Assembly: GCA_028286665.1 (NCBI GenBank)
Contig: JAQBRD010000003.1
Coordinates: 1-55,597 of the forward strand
Length of the DNA stretch: 55,597 nt
Source: Candidatus Tayloriibacteriota bacterium
GTDB taxonomy: Bacteria > Patescibacteriota > Minisyncoccia > Phycocordibacterales > PALSA-1337
Direction of reading: 5' to 3'
The notes beneath the pieces were generated by a model. That model was not told where the DNA came from, searched no databases, and worked only from the letters and a program-made list of their open reading frames with translations. Shown one piece after another: positions 43,601 through 51,201 of the stretch (positions are counted from its first letter, which is position 1; the number at the start of each line of letters is the position of its first letter). Made by a program: the position numbers and the translations under genes.

Positions 43601-43907
43601 ACCGAATGAAACCGCATCGAGCCCTGCCGGACAAGATATTGCTTCGCCAAAAACCCCCTCCGCTCAAGCATTCGCGAGGCCGCTCGCATATGGCAAGACT
43701 GGCAGCGACGTGAAGCAACTGCAGCAGTATCTCAATGCCAAAGGCTACGCACTGGCAGCATCAGGTCCTGGATCTGTCGGAAATGAGACGAACTTCTTCG
43801 GCCCGCGCACGCAGGCAGCGCTCCTGAAATTCCAGAAGGCAAACGGGATTTCCGCAACCGGATATTTCGGCCCGGTCACCAAGGCATTCGTCGGGAATTC
43901 GCGCTAA
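40668..43907 (+). CDS. Large surface protein: beta-propeller repeats plus peptidoglycan-binding domain
   Basis: 1079 aa. Signal peptide (residues 1-24). About 14 copies of a 51-residue repeat of the delta-60 type (LSSDGSKLYAGGSFTTVG...NRLAGI...GFNPN) span residues 45-735; fourteen blades would make two seven-bladed propellers. Next a Calx-beta/Ig-like segment (about 740-845), an FN3-like segment with GFVYGKTTSYG (about 850-945), a Pro/Ser linker, and a C-terminal PG_binding_1 domain (LAYGKTGSDVKQLQQYLNAKGY). It is probably displayed on the cell wall for binding. Neighbouring repeats are nearly identical in DNA. Confidence 0.9.
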   Translation: MKRYLILFAFVLFSVAYAPSSNAEFFANSIPLPGTITVNSNGVNAIAVGTSTIYIGGSFTYAGPYSGNFVSISPSTGTATTSSYDKVHGIVNASIPDGRGGWYVIGGFIKVASSSRNDLAHILPDGTVDPNFNPSLDSESNALALSSDGSILYIGGFFSTVGSTTRNRLAAVNTSDGSVVASFNPNMSGGVTALALSSDNSILYAGGFFTTVGGVTYNRLAAINTADGTAISAFNPNLNSTVSALALSSDGSKLYAGGSFTTVGVTTRNRLAGITTSNGALISGFNPNMGSTVNALALSSDNTKIYAGGSFTTVGGATYNRLAAINTADGTAISAFNPNMDGTVTALKLSSDDSKVFAGGSFANMGSATSSGLAAIQTSDGTAVSGFSPNVVGNIMTISMSADGSAMGIGGTYVSVGGSVRNRLAAVDITGSTLSSFNPNLNNTVNALALSSDGSKLYVGGTFTAVGGTTRNRLAGITTSDGAVISGFNPNVGNTVNTLKLSSDDAKIYAGGLFTTVGVTTRNRLAGITTSNGALISGFNPNMNNTVNSLALSSDDAMIYAGGTFSTVGGVTYNRLAGINASNGTASSTFNPNMGNTVNSIALSSDNTKLYVGGTFTTVGGVTYNRLAGINTATGAAISTFNPNLNVNVNGIALSPDGSKLYAGGLFTTVGGATYNRLAGITTSNGAVISTFNPSMESTVNTLTISSDGKKLYAGGLFAYSDLNSAARNFAIFSGGGVTVSTTTAAATEGAAGDSYTVVLDAEPTANVTVTITPDPSNLSTSPSSLAFTASNWNIPQTVIITAISNNSIEGTHTASISHSISSSDSSYSGISVTPITITITDSTPHNPTVTASAAASTTESGTTLSGAITADGVASSTERGFVYGKTTSYGATSTQSGIFGIGSFTADIAGLSSGSLYHFQAYATNASGTAYSSDLTLTTVPAANQPQAYKTSSARRAANQEASVSTKILIVTQTPPAPNETASSPAGQDIASPKTPSAQAFARPLAYGKTGSDVKQLQQYLNAKGYALAASGPGSVGNETNFFGPRTQAALLKFQKANGISATGYFGPVTKAFVGNSR
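41451..41534 (+). repeat. 84-bp exact repeat within the surface protein gene, copy 1
   Basis: Identical to 42213-42296, including synonymous positions. It encodes the blade segment TVGVTTRNRLAGITTSNG and on to FNPNM. Such identity among otherwise divergent blades points to recent duplication or gene conversion. Confidence 0.85.
42213..42296 (+). repeat. 84-bp exact repeat within the surface protein gene, copy 2
   Basis: Identical to 41451-41534, five blades (762 bp) downstream. Confidence 0.85.
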
Positions 43908-43925
43908 GCCGGAAGCCTCGAAATC

Positions 43926-44876
43926 TTATTCAGGAATCATGAACAGGTCCTGATTGTATTCGCCGACGCCGATGTATTCGGCTTCGCCCCGGAGGATCTT
44001 CTGGAATGGGCGGCATGCGAAGCATTCGGTACCGCTGCCATCTGCGACACGAGGACAGATGAAAGCCTTGTCAGGACCCTCTGCGAGGGCTTTGGCGCGC
44101 GCAGCGGCGACCTGACGGGCTACGACGATGACTCGTTCGAAGGATTCCTCGACTGATGGCAGGTCTGTTTCGACTGGAGCATCATCTCGATCGAGATACC
44201 AATAACTCGCGCCATTCACCTTCCGCTTCTGGAGATTCGCGAGAAGGAGCTGATAGATCGGCAGCTGGAGCGACTCGCCATCTTCCTGATTCTTCCCTGT
44301 CTTGAAATCGAGAATATGCACAGTATCATCCTCAGGCCGATAGATGAGCCAATCGATCTTGCCGCAGAGGATGATATTGTCGGTATCGGTAATATAGAAA
44401 TTCGGCGGCATCTCGTCCTTGCCGCTGCCTTTGCCAGCGAGCTTCACGGTCTTGTGCGCGAGCGGTTCCGGATGCTCGACTACTCGGCGAACCATGGCCT
44501 CTGCGCGAGCGCGAGCTTGCGCTTCCTCTTCGGCAGATCGAAAACCGCCTTTCTTTCCCGAGACTTTCTTCCAAGCGACGTCGAGATCTGCGATGAGCGC
44601 GTCAGTTCCTCGAGCGAAGCGCTCTTCCGTAGGAAATCGCGCGAGGCCTTCGACGACCTCGTGCACAGCGACTCCGAGCGCGAGCGCAGGAGTCGTCACA
44701 TTGATCTTGCGACGGGTCTTCGGGTCCTTGTAGACGTTATGGAGATAATACGCGCGAGGACACTTCAGGAAGTCTCCCATAGACGAATGGGATACCCAGA
44801 CAGCAGTGTATTTATCGCGAACGACTGGAGCGGCAGCCTTTATTGGAGTTTTTTCGATATGTGGCTGATCTTTCAT
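43926..44876 (-). CDS. RecB-family PD-(D/E)XK nuclease with Fe-S type Cys set
   Basis: 316 aa. The fold (PDDEXK_1, AddB/Cas4-like) is shown by the early SHSSMGDFLKCPRAYYL, the His in VAVHEVVEGL, the catalytic Asp in LCGKIDWLIY, DFKTGK, and QLPIYQ. A first Cys in KCPRAY and three Cys near the end (FICPRV, ECFAC) match the four-Cys iron-sulfur arrangement of Cas4 and AddB. There are no Cas genes nearby, so a DNA repair role is more likely. TGATAGAAT ends 6 nt before the ATG. Confidence 0.87.
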   Translation of the reverse strand: MKDQPHIEKTPIKAAAPVVRDKYTAVWVSHSSMGDFLKCPRAYYLHNVYKDPKTRRKINVTTPALALGVAVHEVVEGLARFPTEERFARGTDALIADLDVAWKKVSGKKGGFRSAEEEAQARARAEAMVRRVVEHPEPLAHKTVKLAGKGSGKDEMPPNFYITDTDNIILCGKIDWLIYRPEDDTVHILDFKTGKNQEDGESLQLPIYQLLLANLQKRKVNGASYWYLDRDDAPVETDLPSVEESFERVIVVARQVAAARAKALAEGPDKAFICPRVADGSGTECFACRPFQKILRGEAEYIGVGEYNQDLFMIPE

Positions 44877-44882
44877 CCTGCA

Positions 44883-44888
44883 ATTCTA
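44883..44888 (-). promoter_or_regulatory. Extended -10 box of the RecB-like gene, leaderless spacing
   Basis: TGATAGAAT on the minus strand with 6 nt to the ATG at 44876. Confidence 0.6.
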
Positions 44889-44947
44889 TCACAGCGAAAT
44901 GAAATTCTTATCAAAAAACGCCGCTACCTGCCCTATTTCTAGGGTTA

Positions 44948-44976
44948 TTGACATATTACTATATATAATGTATAAT
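44948..44976 (+). promoter_or_regulatory. Perfect consensus sigma-70 promoter
   Basis: TTGACA, 17-nt spacer, TATAAT. Start point near 44983, leaving a leader of about 107 nt before the gene at 45090. Confidence 0.85.
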
Positions 44977-45089
44977 ACAGCCAGAATAGCTGCCGAACTA
45001 TTCAGGATTGATGGAAAGTTCGTATCGGTCACCATGCTGATATGAATGGCCACCATGCCCCAAGAATCCTCGTATTAGGCCTTTGAAAA

Positions 45090-45797
45090 ATGAAAAAAGT
45101 AGATCCTTTATTGGAAGGAATGGACCAGTTGCTCGGAATGATCGCTGACCCGCATCGCATTGAATGGGAAAAGAACAAGCTTGATGGTCAAAGCCTGGTC
45201 AAGATAAGAGCAAACTACCTGCGAGCATTGCAGGATAAGGAGGAAGCGGTGGCATATGATAAAGTATGGGACAAGCGACTTTTTGTAGGCATTATTGCAT
45301 TCGCCATCATCGTCCTGGCTTCGATTTTATCGAAGATGAACGAAGGGTGGGTAATGCTTGAAATCATCGTATGCGCCCTGGCCATAGGCGGCATGTTTAA
45401 TGAGCTGAATACGGCAGCGAGCGAAAAGCGCGCCGCCGAGCAGAAAGCCCAAGAGTGCGTCGAACTATTCGAAGCATACAAGAAGGCGATCGCCGATCTC
45501 GATCCGCACATCGCACCAGCCTTGAATCCCAATCCGGTCGACGCGACGATCATCCGCAAGCGGATGATCAGCCTGGCCGGAGACATACTTCACGCGAAGG
45601 CAAAGTTGGAAGTGATCCGCCTCACGCGAGCGTCAACCGAAGCAGCGATCAGGGAATCCTTGAAATGGATCGATCACTGCGAAAGGCTCTTCCTGAAGAT
45701 ATGGACTGCCGCGGGAGACTTCGGCATCGATAACAAGAAGGAGGAAATATTCCGGCTCGCTCAGGAACAGCTGGACAAGACTGCCACTCCGAAATAG
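45090..45797 (+). CDS. Two-helix membrane protein with coiled-coil flanks
   Basis: 235 aa; no family recognised. Charged helical N-terminus, two adjacent membrane helices (about residues 66-82 and 88-106), then a long helical cytoplasmic part (SEKRAAEQKAQECVELFEAYKKA and a second helix pair). It is driven by a perfect consensus promoter and followed by its own terminator, so it is likely well expressed. Function unknown. Confidence 0.75.
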   Translation: MKKVDPLLEGMDQLLGMIADPHRIEWEKNKLDGQSLVKIRANYLRALQDKEEAVAYDKVWDKRLFVGIIAFAIIVLASILSKMNEGWVMLEIIVCALAIGGMFNELNTAASEKRAAEQKAQECVELFEAYKKAIADLDPHIAPALNPNPVDATIIRKRMISLAGDILHAKAKLEVIRLTRASTEAAIRESLKWIDHCERLFLKIWTAAGDFGIDNKKEEIFRLAQEQLDKTATPK

Positions 45798-45837
45798 GAA
45801 GTCCTTCGAACACTTTTGAGAATTGCATGGAATCTCA

Positions 45838-45873
45838 AGGCTTCGAGCATAACGCTCGAGGCTTTCTCTTTTT
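45838..45873 (+). terminator. Terminator after the two-helix protein gene
   Basis: AGGCTTCGAGC ATAAC GCTCGAGGCTT, 11 bp with two G-U pairs, followed by TCTCTTTTTA. Confidence 0.82.
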
Positions 45874-45907
45874 ATAAGGATGCCGCATGGACGCATCCGA
45901 GGCGAAT

Positions 45908-46213
45908 TTAGCGGAGCGCGCCTTCCTTCTTCAGAATCGCGAGTTTTTTCTCAAGTCCGCGATTGTAGCCGCCCAATCCCCCATCCGACCTGATGACGCG
46001 ATGGCATGGAATCTTCGGATCGAAGTTCTTCGCGAGAATGCTGCCGACTGCGCGGACCGCTTTCGCATTGCCTGCGCGCCGGGCGACTTCGGCATAGGTG
46101 AGCAGCTTGCCCTTCGGGATCTTCCGGACGACTTCGCGGACCTTGTCGCCGAACGAGCTTGCGGCTGCTTTCGCCTTTGCAGTCTTCGCGATTTGCTTGA
46201 TTATTTTCTTCAT
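45908..46213 (-). CDS. Short MGMT-family alkyltransferase (DNA-binding domain only)
   Basis: 101 aa, against about 170 for full Ogt/Ada-C; only the helical C-terminal domain is present. KIPKGKLLTYAEVARRAGNAKAVRAVGSILAKN leads to the active-site PCHRVI (Cys70). Because the Cys is kept, it is not an alkyltransferase-like protein (those have Trp here). It could repair O6-alkylguanine, or flag damage. It lies 13 bp after ftsX on the same strand and may be co-transcribed. Confidence 0.9.
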   Translation of the reverse strand: MKKIIKQIAKTAKAKAAASSFGDKVREVVRKIPKGKLLTYAEVARRAGNAKAVRAVGSILAKNFDPKIPCHRVIRSDGGLGGYNRGLEKKLAILKKEGALR

Positions 46214-46226
46214 ATTTACTTGAACC

Positions 46227-47189
46227 CTATACGTTAAGATACCTTCGGACCGCGAGATAGCTCGAGATCGCGCCGAGCAGGACGCCGGAACCCATGATGA
46301 TGCTGAAGATCTGTCCGAAATTCGCGAGGAAATATCCGGAGAAGAGATTCACGATGATCGAGAAGTCATTCGCGCCCTCGAGGCCTGCGAATTTGAGCAG
46401 CGCAGCATCGCTATAGTACGCAGCTACTGCGAGCAGGATGAGGGTGATGATTCCGGAGATAATGCCGTACATGATGCCTGAGACGACGAACGGACCGCGT
46501 ATGTAGGTATTCGATGCTCCGACGAGCTTCATGACCGCGATCTCATCGCGAGATGTGAATATGATGATGCGGATAGTATTGAAGACGATCACGATCGTGA
46601 CAAGGACGAGCAGGATGGCGAGCGCGGTGCCAGTCTTCTGGACAGCCGGGATGATTCGGCCGAGGCGATCGATGATGAGCTTGTTCTGATTGTAATTCAC
46701 CTTCTCGACGATCGAAGTGCCGTCCTTCGACGAAGCAGTGTTCTTCGTATTATCGAGGAATTTGGCGATGCCGCCATACTGCGAAGGCTCCTTCGCCTTG
46801 ATATTGAGGACGGCCGGCAATGGATTGTAGCCGATCTCGTCGAGGCCTTGGAGGATGAGGGTGTTGTCCTTCCATTTGTCGCGGAAATCAGCGAGAGCCT
46901 TGTCTTTCGAGATATACGTCGCCTTGTCGACTTCAGGAAGCTTCTCGACGGTCTTCTGGAGCGCGAGGATATCGGCTTCGTTCGCATTGAGCGTGAAGTA
47001 GACGTTGATATCGACCTTGCTCTTCACTTCCTTGACGAGCGCTCGGCCGAAGACGCTGCTGAAGATGAGTCCGCCGAAGAACAGAAGCGCGAGCGTGAGC
47101 ACGACGATCGCTGCGAGCGAAAGGAGGCTGTTCCGCCAGAAATTGACGAAGCCGGTGCGGACGATTCTTTTGAATTTGGTGAAAATCAT
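46227..47189 (-). CDS. ftsX: Cell division permease-like protein FtsX
   Basis: 320 aa. First membrane helix at about 20-43, a large extracellular loop with VDINVYFTLNANEADILALQ and ATYISKDKALADFRDKW, and three more helices in the FtsX domain (about 180-315; IIIFTSRDEIAVMKLVGASNTYIRGPFV). With FtsE it forms an ABC-type complex that couples division to peptidoglycan hydrolase activation. It follows ftsE after 33 bp. Confidence 0.95.
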   Translation of the reverse strand: MIFTKFKRIVRTGFVNFWRNSLLSLAAIVVLTLALLFFGGLIFSSVFGRALVKEVKSKVDINVYFTLNANEADILALQKTVEKLPEVDKATYISKDKALADFRDKWKDNTLILQGLDEIGYNPLPAVLNIKAKEPSQYGGIAKFLDNTKNTASSKDGTSIVEKVNYNQNKLIIDRLGRIIPAVQKTGTALAILLVLVTIVIVFNTIRIIIFTSRDEIAVMKLVGASNTYIRGPFVVSGIMYGIISGIITLILLAVAAYYSDAALLKFAGLEGANDFSIIVNLFSGYFLANFGQIFSIIMGSGVLLGAISSYLAVRRYLNV

Positions 47190-47222
47190 GTGATTGAAAT
47201 AATATCAGTTCTTGCGGCGCTG

Positions 47223-47903
47223 CTACAAAATATATTTGCCGTTCTTGTCATCGCGGACGATCTTGCCCTTCTCCATGGTGATGACGCGGCCGCCGACATG
47301 ATCGACGACGCCTTTGTTATGGGTGGTGAGAATGACGGTGGTGCCAAGCTCATTGATCTTCTTCAGGATGCGGATGATCTCGAAGGTATTGACCGGGTCG
47401 AGGTTTCCGGTCGGCTCATCAGCGATGATGATATCAGGCTGATTGACGATGGCCCGGGCGATGGCGACGCGCTGCTTCTCTCCGCCGGAAAGCTCGTGCG
47501 GGAAATTCCAGATCTTCGAGCCGAGATCGACGAGGTCGAGCACATGCGGGACGTCCGAGGCGATCTCGGCGTCGGTGCGGCCGGAGGCTTCCATGGCGAA
47601 TGCGATGTTCTCATATGCGGTCTTGTTCGGTATGAGGCGGAAATCCTGGAAGACGGTGCCGATGCGGCGGCGGAGCTTGCTCATCGCTTTCTTGCTGAGC
47701 TTGTGGATATTGGTCGATTCAAAAAAAATAGCTCCCTCCGTAGGCCGATCCTCCGCGATGAGGAGCTTGATGAGGGTGGATTTGCCCGCGCCCGAATGGC
47801 CGACGATGGTGACGAATTCCTTCGGTTCTACGCCGAAACTGACGCCGTCGAGCGCGACGGACTTATCCGGGTATATCTTCGATACCTTGTCGTAGTAGAT
47901 CAT
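47223..47903 (-). CDS. ftsE: Cell division ATP-binding protein FtsE
   Basis: 226 aa from the ATG at 47903. The GTG at 47909 used in the track lies only 2 nt after a TGATATAAT box, so it would fall upstream of the transcript start. Walker A GHSGAGKST, Q-loop QDFRLI, signature LSGGEKQRVAIARA, Walker B IIIADEPTGNLDP and H-loop TTHN are all intact. It energises FtsX. Confidence 0.95.
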   Translation of the reverse strand: MIYYDKVSKIYPDKSVALDGVSFGVEPKEFVTIVGHSGAGKSTLIKLLIAEDRPTEGAIFFESTNIHKLSKKAMSKLRRRIGTVFQDFRLIPNKTAYENIAFAMEASGRTDAEIASDVPHVLDLVDLGSKIWNFPHELSGGEKQRVAIARAIVNQPDIIIADEPTGNLDPVNTFEIIRILKKINELGTTVILTTHNKGVVDHVGGRVITMEKGKIVRDDKNGKYIL

Positions 47904-47911
47904 TGCCACTG

Positions 47912-47917
47912 ATTATA
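47912..47917 (-). promoter_or_regulatory. Extended -10 box of ftsE
   Basis: TGATATAAT on the minus strand, 8 nt before the ATG at 47903; it decides the start codon. Confidence 0.6.
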
Positions 47918-47953
47918 TCACAGCGAACCGGCAATGGAACACGTAAACAAAGG

Positions 47954-48010
47954 GCCGCTCGGATCAGCAGGTGCATACAACGGATTGTAGGCACCCCTGA
48001 TCGGAGCGGC
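47954..48010 (-). terminator. Long hairpin between pyrH and ftsE
   Basis: GCCGCTC-GATCAG-GGTGC-TACAA pairs with TTGTA-GCACC-CTGATC-GAGCGGC, interrupted by single-base bulges: about 23 base pairs closed by CGGA. The minus-strand tail (CCTTTGTTTA) is only weakly U-rich. It probably ends the pyrH transcript. Confidence 0.65.
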
Positions 48011-48041
48011 TTTGAAAAAAAGAGCTGGGGGTTCATATCGT

Positions 48042-48857
48042 CTAATTTGTTTCGACGACGGTGCAATTGCTCTCATCGCCGAGGGCGATCCGCAGAAGAT
48101 CGCTGATGCGCCTCGGATTGCAGACGATGATCGGCTTCTTATTGTCCATGCAGAGCGAGAAAGCTGTGGAATCCATGACCTTGAGCTCTTTTCGGAGAGC
48201 ATTCCGATGACTGATGCGAGCGAAACGCTTCGCTCGAGAATTCAGTTTCGGATCAGAGTCATAAATGCCATCTACTTTTGTCGCTTTTATGATGACATCA
48301 GCCTTGATCTCATTCGCCCGCAGCGCAGCGGCAGTATCAGTCGAGAAATACGAATTTCCCGTACCGCCGCCGAATATGACCACGAGACCTTCGCTGATAT
48401 GTTTCATCGCATTCGCGCAGACATAATGCTCGCCGAATCCAGGCATCGAAGTTGCAGTCATGACGACCGCGGGAACGCCTATAGATTCGAGAGCATCCTG
48501 AAGCGCGATCGAATTGATCACGGTGGCGAGCATTCCCATATGATCGCCCTTCACCCGATCGATTCCATTCTTGCTGCCTGCGAGGCCGCGGAAGATATTT
48601 CCGCCGCCAAGCACGATGACGACCTCGATGCCGGCTTTTCGAAGCAAGGCGATCTGCGCAGCGATTCTGCGGAGGATTGCCGCGCTTATCGTATCAGAGC
48701 GATTCCCGAGGGCTTCGCCGCTGAATTTGACGAGTATCCGCGGGTATTTGAGCACCAAAGGCCCTTTTGCTGATCCGAAGGACTTCGCAAAAAACCTCCG
48801 AATCCCATTTTCGACTTTGAGATTTATAGGAGGAAGCCTGACTGTAGTAGTTTTCAT
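48042..48857 (-). CDS. pyrH: UMP kinase
   Basis: 271 aa from the ATG at 48857, against about 240 for the family; the extra about 35 residues form a basic N-terminal tail (INLKVENGIRRFFAKSFG). Core motifs: RILVKFSGEAL, VVIVLGGGNIFRG, GDHMGMLATVINSIAL, GGGTGNSYFSTDTAAALRANEI and VDGIYDSDP. It phosphorylates UMP to UDP with ATP. The frr gene that often follows pyrH is absent. Confidence 0.95.
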   Translation of the reverse strand: MKTTTVRLPPINLKVENGIRRFFAKSFGSAKGPLVLKYPRILVKFSGEALGNRSDTISAAILRRIAAQIALLRKAGIEVVIVLGGGNIFRGLAGSKNGIDRVKGDHMGMLATVINSIALQDALESIGVPAVVMTATSMPGFGEHYVCANAMKHISEGLVVIFGGGTGNSYFSTDTAAALRANEIKADVIIKATKVDGIYDSDPKLNSRAKRFARISHRNALRKELKVMDSTAFSLCMDNKKPIIVCNPRRISDLLRIALGDESNCTVVETN

Positions 48858-48936
48858 AACGATATAACCCACATAGTTTTCAAATCACAACGCTTCATGC
48901 GCTGTGAAAACGAGCCTTTCATGATTGAAAATAGCA

Positions 48937-49872
48937 CTAGCTCAGGAAAAGGTCAATCTCCCCGTTGAGAACCTTGTCGATCTGAGAGGTTTCGACGTCG
49001 GTGCGATGGTCTTTCACCATCTTGTACGGATGCAGGACATAGGAGCGGATCTGATTGCCCCAATCGATCGAGGTGGTCTTCGAGATATACATGCCCTTCT
49101 CGCGAGCGAGGCGTTCGTCTTCGCGCTGCTTGAAGATCTTGCCGCGGAGGATGTCGAGGGCCTTCTCCTTGTTCTGAGCTTGAGATCGCTCCGAGGTCAC
49201 GTGCACTGAGAGCTTCGTCGGCACATGGACGATGCGGACTGCGGTCTCGCGCTTGTTGACGTTCTGGCCGCCAGGACCGCCGGACTTGGCGATGGAGATC
49301 TCGAGATCCTTATCAGGAATTTCGATGTCTGGACCTGCGGCCTTTTCGAATTTCGGAATGAGCTCGACCATGGAGAAAGACGTCTGGCGGAGCTGCTTGG
49401 AATTGAATGGCGAGATGCGAACGAGCCGATGCACGCCTGATTCATTCTTCAGGATTCCGTACGGACCTTTCTTCACATTGGAACCGCCGCCGATGCCGAT
49501 CGGCTTGCCGCTGATCTCGACAGTGATATTGCGATAGCCGCCATGATCATTTTCATTCATATGAATGAGTGACATCGTCCAGCCGTGATTCTCGCAGAAT
49601 TTGCGGTACATGCGATAGAGCATGCCGGAGAAGTCTTCGGCATCATCGCCGCCTGCGCCTGAGAATATCGTCATGACTGCGTCGCCCTTATCGTATTTTG
49701 CCGCGGGATCATTCGCACCAGGATCTTCGATTTCTTCCCTGAGCGACTGGATTTCCTTGATGACGGCCTGCGCCTTGTCCTTGTCAGCCCAAAAATCCGC
49801 CTCGAGCATTCCTGCTTCGAGCGCGTCGATCTTCTTCTGGAGTTCTTCGAGTCTGACAGCTTCGGGTTTCAT
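48937..49872 (-). CDS. prfB: Peptide chain release factor 2
   Basis: 311 aa from the ATG at 49872. TGCTATACT ends 7 nt upstream, so the longer ORF is untranscribed and there is no room for the usual programmed frameshift. The N-terminal domain is shortened compared with E. coli RF2 (365 aa). Stop-codon recognition SPF (VRISPFNSKQLRQTSF) and the catalytic GGQ (GGPGGQNVNKRET) are intact, so UAA/UGA release is expected and UGA is a stop codon in this organism. Confidence 0.95.
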   Translation of the reverse strand: MKPEAVRLEELQKKIDALEAGMLEADFWADKDKAQAVIKEIQSLREEIEDPGANDPAAKYDKGDAVMTIFSGAGGDDAEDFSGMLYRMYRKFCENHGWTMSLIHMNENDHGGYRNITVEISGKPIGIGGGSNVKKGPYGILKNESGVHRLVRISPFNSKQLRQTSFSMVELIPKFEKAAGPDIEIPDKDLEISIAKSGGPGGQNVNKRETAVRIVHVPTKLSVHVTSERSQAQNKEKALDILRGKIFKQREDERLAREKGMYISKTTSIDWGNQIRSYVLHPYKMVKDHRTDVETSQIDKVLNGEIDLFLS

Positions 49873-49879
49873 GAAAATG

Positions 49880-49885
49880 AGTATA
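49880..49885 (-). promoter_or_regulatory. Extended -10 box of prfB
   Basis: TGCTATACT on the minus strand, 7 nt before the ATG at 49872. Confidence 0.6.
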
Positions 49886-49929
49886 GCAAATGAGTGCGAT
49901 GAAACCAATGAAATTGTCACGAATAAAGT

Positions 49930-49958
49930 TTGACATTAATAGAAAAGTATACTATAAA
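49930..49958 (+). promoter_or_regulatory. Promoter of the 141-aa secreted protein gene
   Basis: TTGACA, 17-nt spacer, TATAAA; leader of about 50 nt. Confidence 0.75.
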
Positions 49959-50016
49959 CATAAAAGGGTCTGCAGCGGGTTCATCACGAATCTGCACAGA
50001 TTGCTCTCTATTATCT

Positions 50017-50442
50017 ATGAAAACAAATAAGCTCATCGCGAGCATCCTTACAGCAGCAATGTTACTGTTGGCTATTGGCGTCGAAAGCGTACACGCTCAA
50101 ACTACGAATAAAACAGAGTTTGTGCCGAAATACGCAATATCCAAGCATCTTGATTCGGAATGGATCATTTCCTTTCCCGTCCGAAAAGGCGACTTCAGGA
50201 TTCTGCTCGAATGCAATCCCGACATCGAAATCGTATCGATATCAAAGAGTGCAAGCCGAATGGTATCGAGCATCCAAATTCCAGGAACGACGTTTACGAT
50301 TACCGCCAAAAAGAAAGGGGCGGTCACGTACGAGGTATTCGATGCGGAGATACCGCTTGGCAACGAATACACCTTGCTCATCTCACCCCGCAACGAAAAA
50401 GAACTCGGGATGGTTGCGGCAGGCCTGCAAAAAGGATATTAG
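50017..50442 (+). CDS. Secreted orphan protein, 141 aa
   Basis: Start at 50017 (MKTNKL), because the longer ORF contains the promoter. Signal peptide (residues 1-26, cleavage likely after VHAQ). The mature part is beta-rich (WIISFPVRKGDFRILLECNPDIEIVSISKSASRM, FTITAKKKGAVTYEVFDAEIPLGNEYTLLI), Ig-like in appearance, with no known family. Single gene with its own promoter and terminator. Confidence 0.75.
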   Translation: MKTNKLIASILTAAMLLLAIGVESVHAQTTNKTEFVPKYAISKHLDSEWIISFPVRKGDFRILLECNPDIEIVSISKSASRMVSSIQIPGTTFTITAKKKGAVTYEVFDAEIPLGNEYTLLISPRNEKELGMVAAGLQKGY

Positions 50443-50458
50443 CTCCGCGAATCGCTTC

Positions 50459-50498
50459 AAAATCGGTCTCAGGCAAATTGTCTGGGACCGATTTATTT
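50459..50498 (+). terminator. Terminator of the 141-aa gene
   Basis: AAATCGGTC and GACCGATTT, extended inward by CAG/CTG, followed by ATTTTAAAT. Confidence 0.75.
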
Positions 50499-50533
50499 TA
50501 AATTGACTTCTCCTAACAGGACGTAATATTCGG

Positions 50534-50606
50534 AGCCAAAGTCCGGGATCGAACCGGAGACCCTCGCTTTACGAAAGCGATGCTCTACCAACTGAGCTAC
50601 TTTGGC
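50534..50606 (-). tRNA. tRNA-Thr (anticodon CGT)
   Basis: 73-nt cloverleaf: acceptor GCCAAAG/CTTTGGC, anticodon arm TCGCT TTCGTAA AGCGA, T-arm with GGTTCGATCCC. CCA is not encoded. It lies just upstream of no gene and downstream of the P-loop kinase gene on the same strand. Confidence 0.95.
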
Positions 50607-50621
50607 ATATTTGCGCTGAAC

Positions 50622-51179
50622 CTACTTTGCAAGATACTCGGACAATTTCTCATCGATCTGCGCCCGGAACTCCCCCATCGTTCCGTCGTTCATGAGGAGG
50701 ACGTCCGCAGCTTTGATGCAGTCGGAGAGGCTCATCCGGGCCGGATCATCCGACTTCATCTCGACCTCCTGCTGTGCGGCGAATTTCTCGAATGTGACAT
50801 TGTCAGTCGCGCTCTTGCGGAGCACTGCTCTTTTATACCTGATTTTGAGGTCGGCGTCCACTGCCACGAGCAGGAAGTTCTCCTGCTGCTTCAGGAAGCC
50901 GACTTCGCCCATCGTCCGGACCGATTCGATGACGGCATTCTTGCCGGATTTCTCTGCCCGCCGATACAATGATTCGATGATGTGGCTTGCTCCGAATCGA
51001 GTGCGGAGATCGTCGGCAACCGCCTTCATGCTCGGACGCTCGACAGGCAAGCCGCGCTTCTCGATCTCCTCGACGAGGAAATCCCGGACGGAATAGAAAC
51101 CGAAGCCCTTCGTCGTGAGATGGCTCGTGAGCTCCCCTTTTCCCGACCCGTTTGTTCCCGTGACGCCGATGATGATCAT
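50622..51179 (-). CDS. P-loop nucleotide kinase-like protein
   Basis: 185 aa. Walker A GVTGTNGSGKGE at the N-terminus; YSVRDFLVEEIEKRG, VIESVRTMGEV and VAVDADLKIRYKRAVLR follow. The pattern is that of dephospho-CoA kinase/UPF0200-like or AAA_18 small kinases. The substrate is undetermined. TATAAT ends 8 nt before the ATG and starts right after tRNA-Thr(GGT), so it is nearly leaderless and lies between two tRNA-Thr genes. Confidence 0.78.
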   Translation of the reverse strand: MIIIGVTGTNGSGKGELTSHLTTKGFGFYSVRDFLVEEIEKRGLPVERPSMKAVADDLRTRFGASHIIESLYRRAEKSGKNAVIESVRTMGEVGFLKQQENFLLVAVDADLKIRYKRAVLRKSATDNVTFEKFAAQQEVEMKSDDPARMSLSDCIKAADVLLMNDGTMGEFRAQIDEKLSEYLAK

Positions 51180-51201
51180 TAATCTTTATTATACCTTAGG
51201 G

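Noticed and set aside
43926-44876. Cas4 of a CRISPR system
   Set aside because: Fold and Cys set are Cas4-like, but no cas genes or repeat arrays exist in the window; RecB/AddB-type repair nuclease is simpler.
45908-46213. Alkyltransferase-like (ATL) protein without activity
   Set aside because: The active-site Cys is kept in PCHRVI; ATL proteins have another residue there.
46848-47912. 354-aa acidic + strand ORF
   Set aside because: Antisense to ftsX and ftsE, whose motifs are complete; the Asp/Glu/Arg-rich composition is typical of a shadow.
49872-49920. Programmed frameshift at the start of prfB
   Set aside because: A TGCTATACT box 7 nt before the ATG at 49872 implies the upstream segment is not transcribed; no in-frame CTTTGAC-type site was seen.
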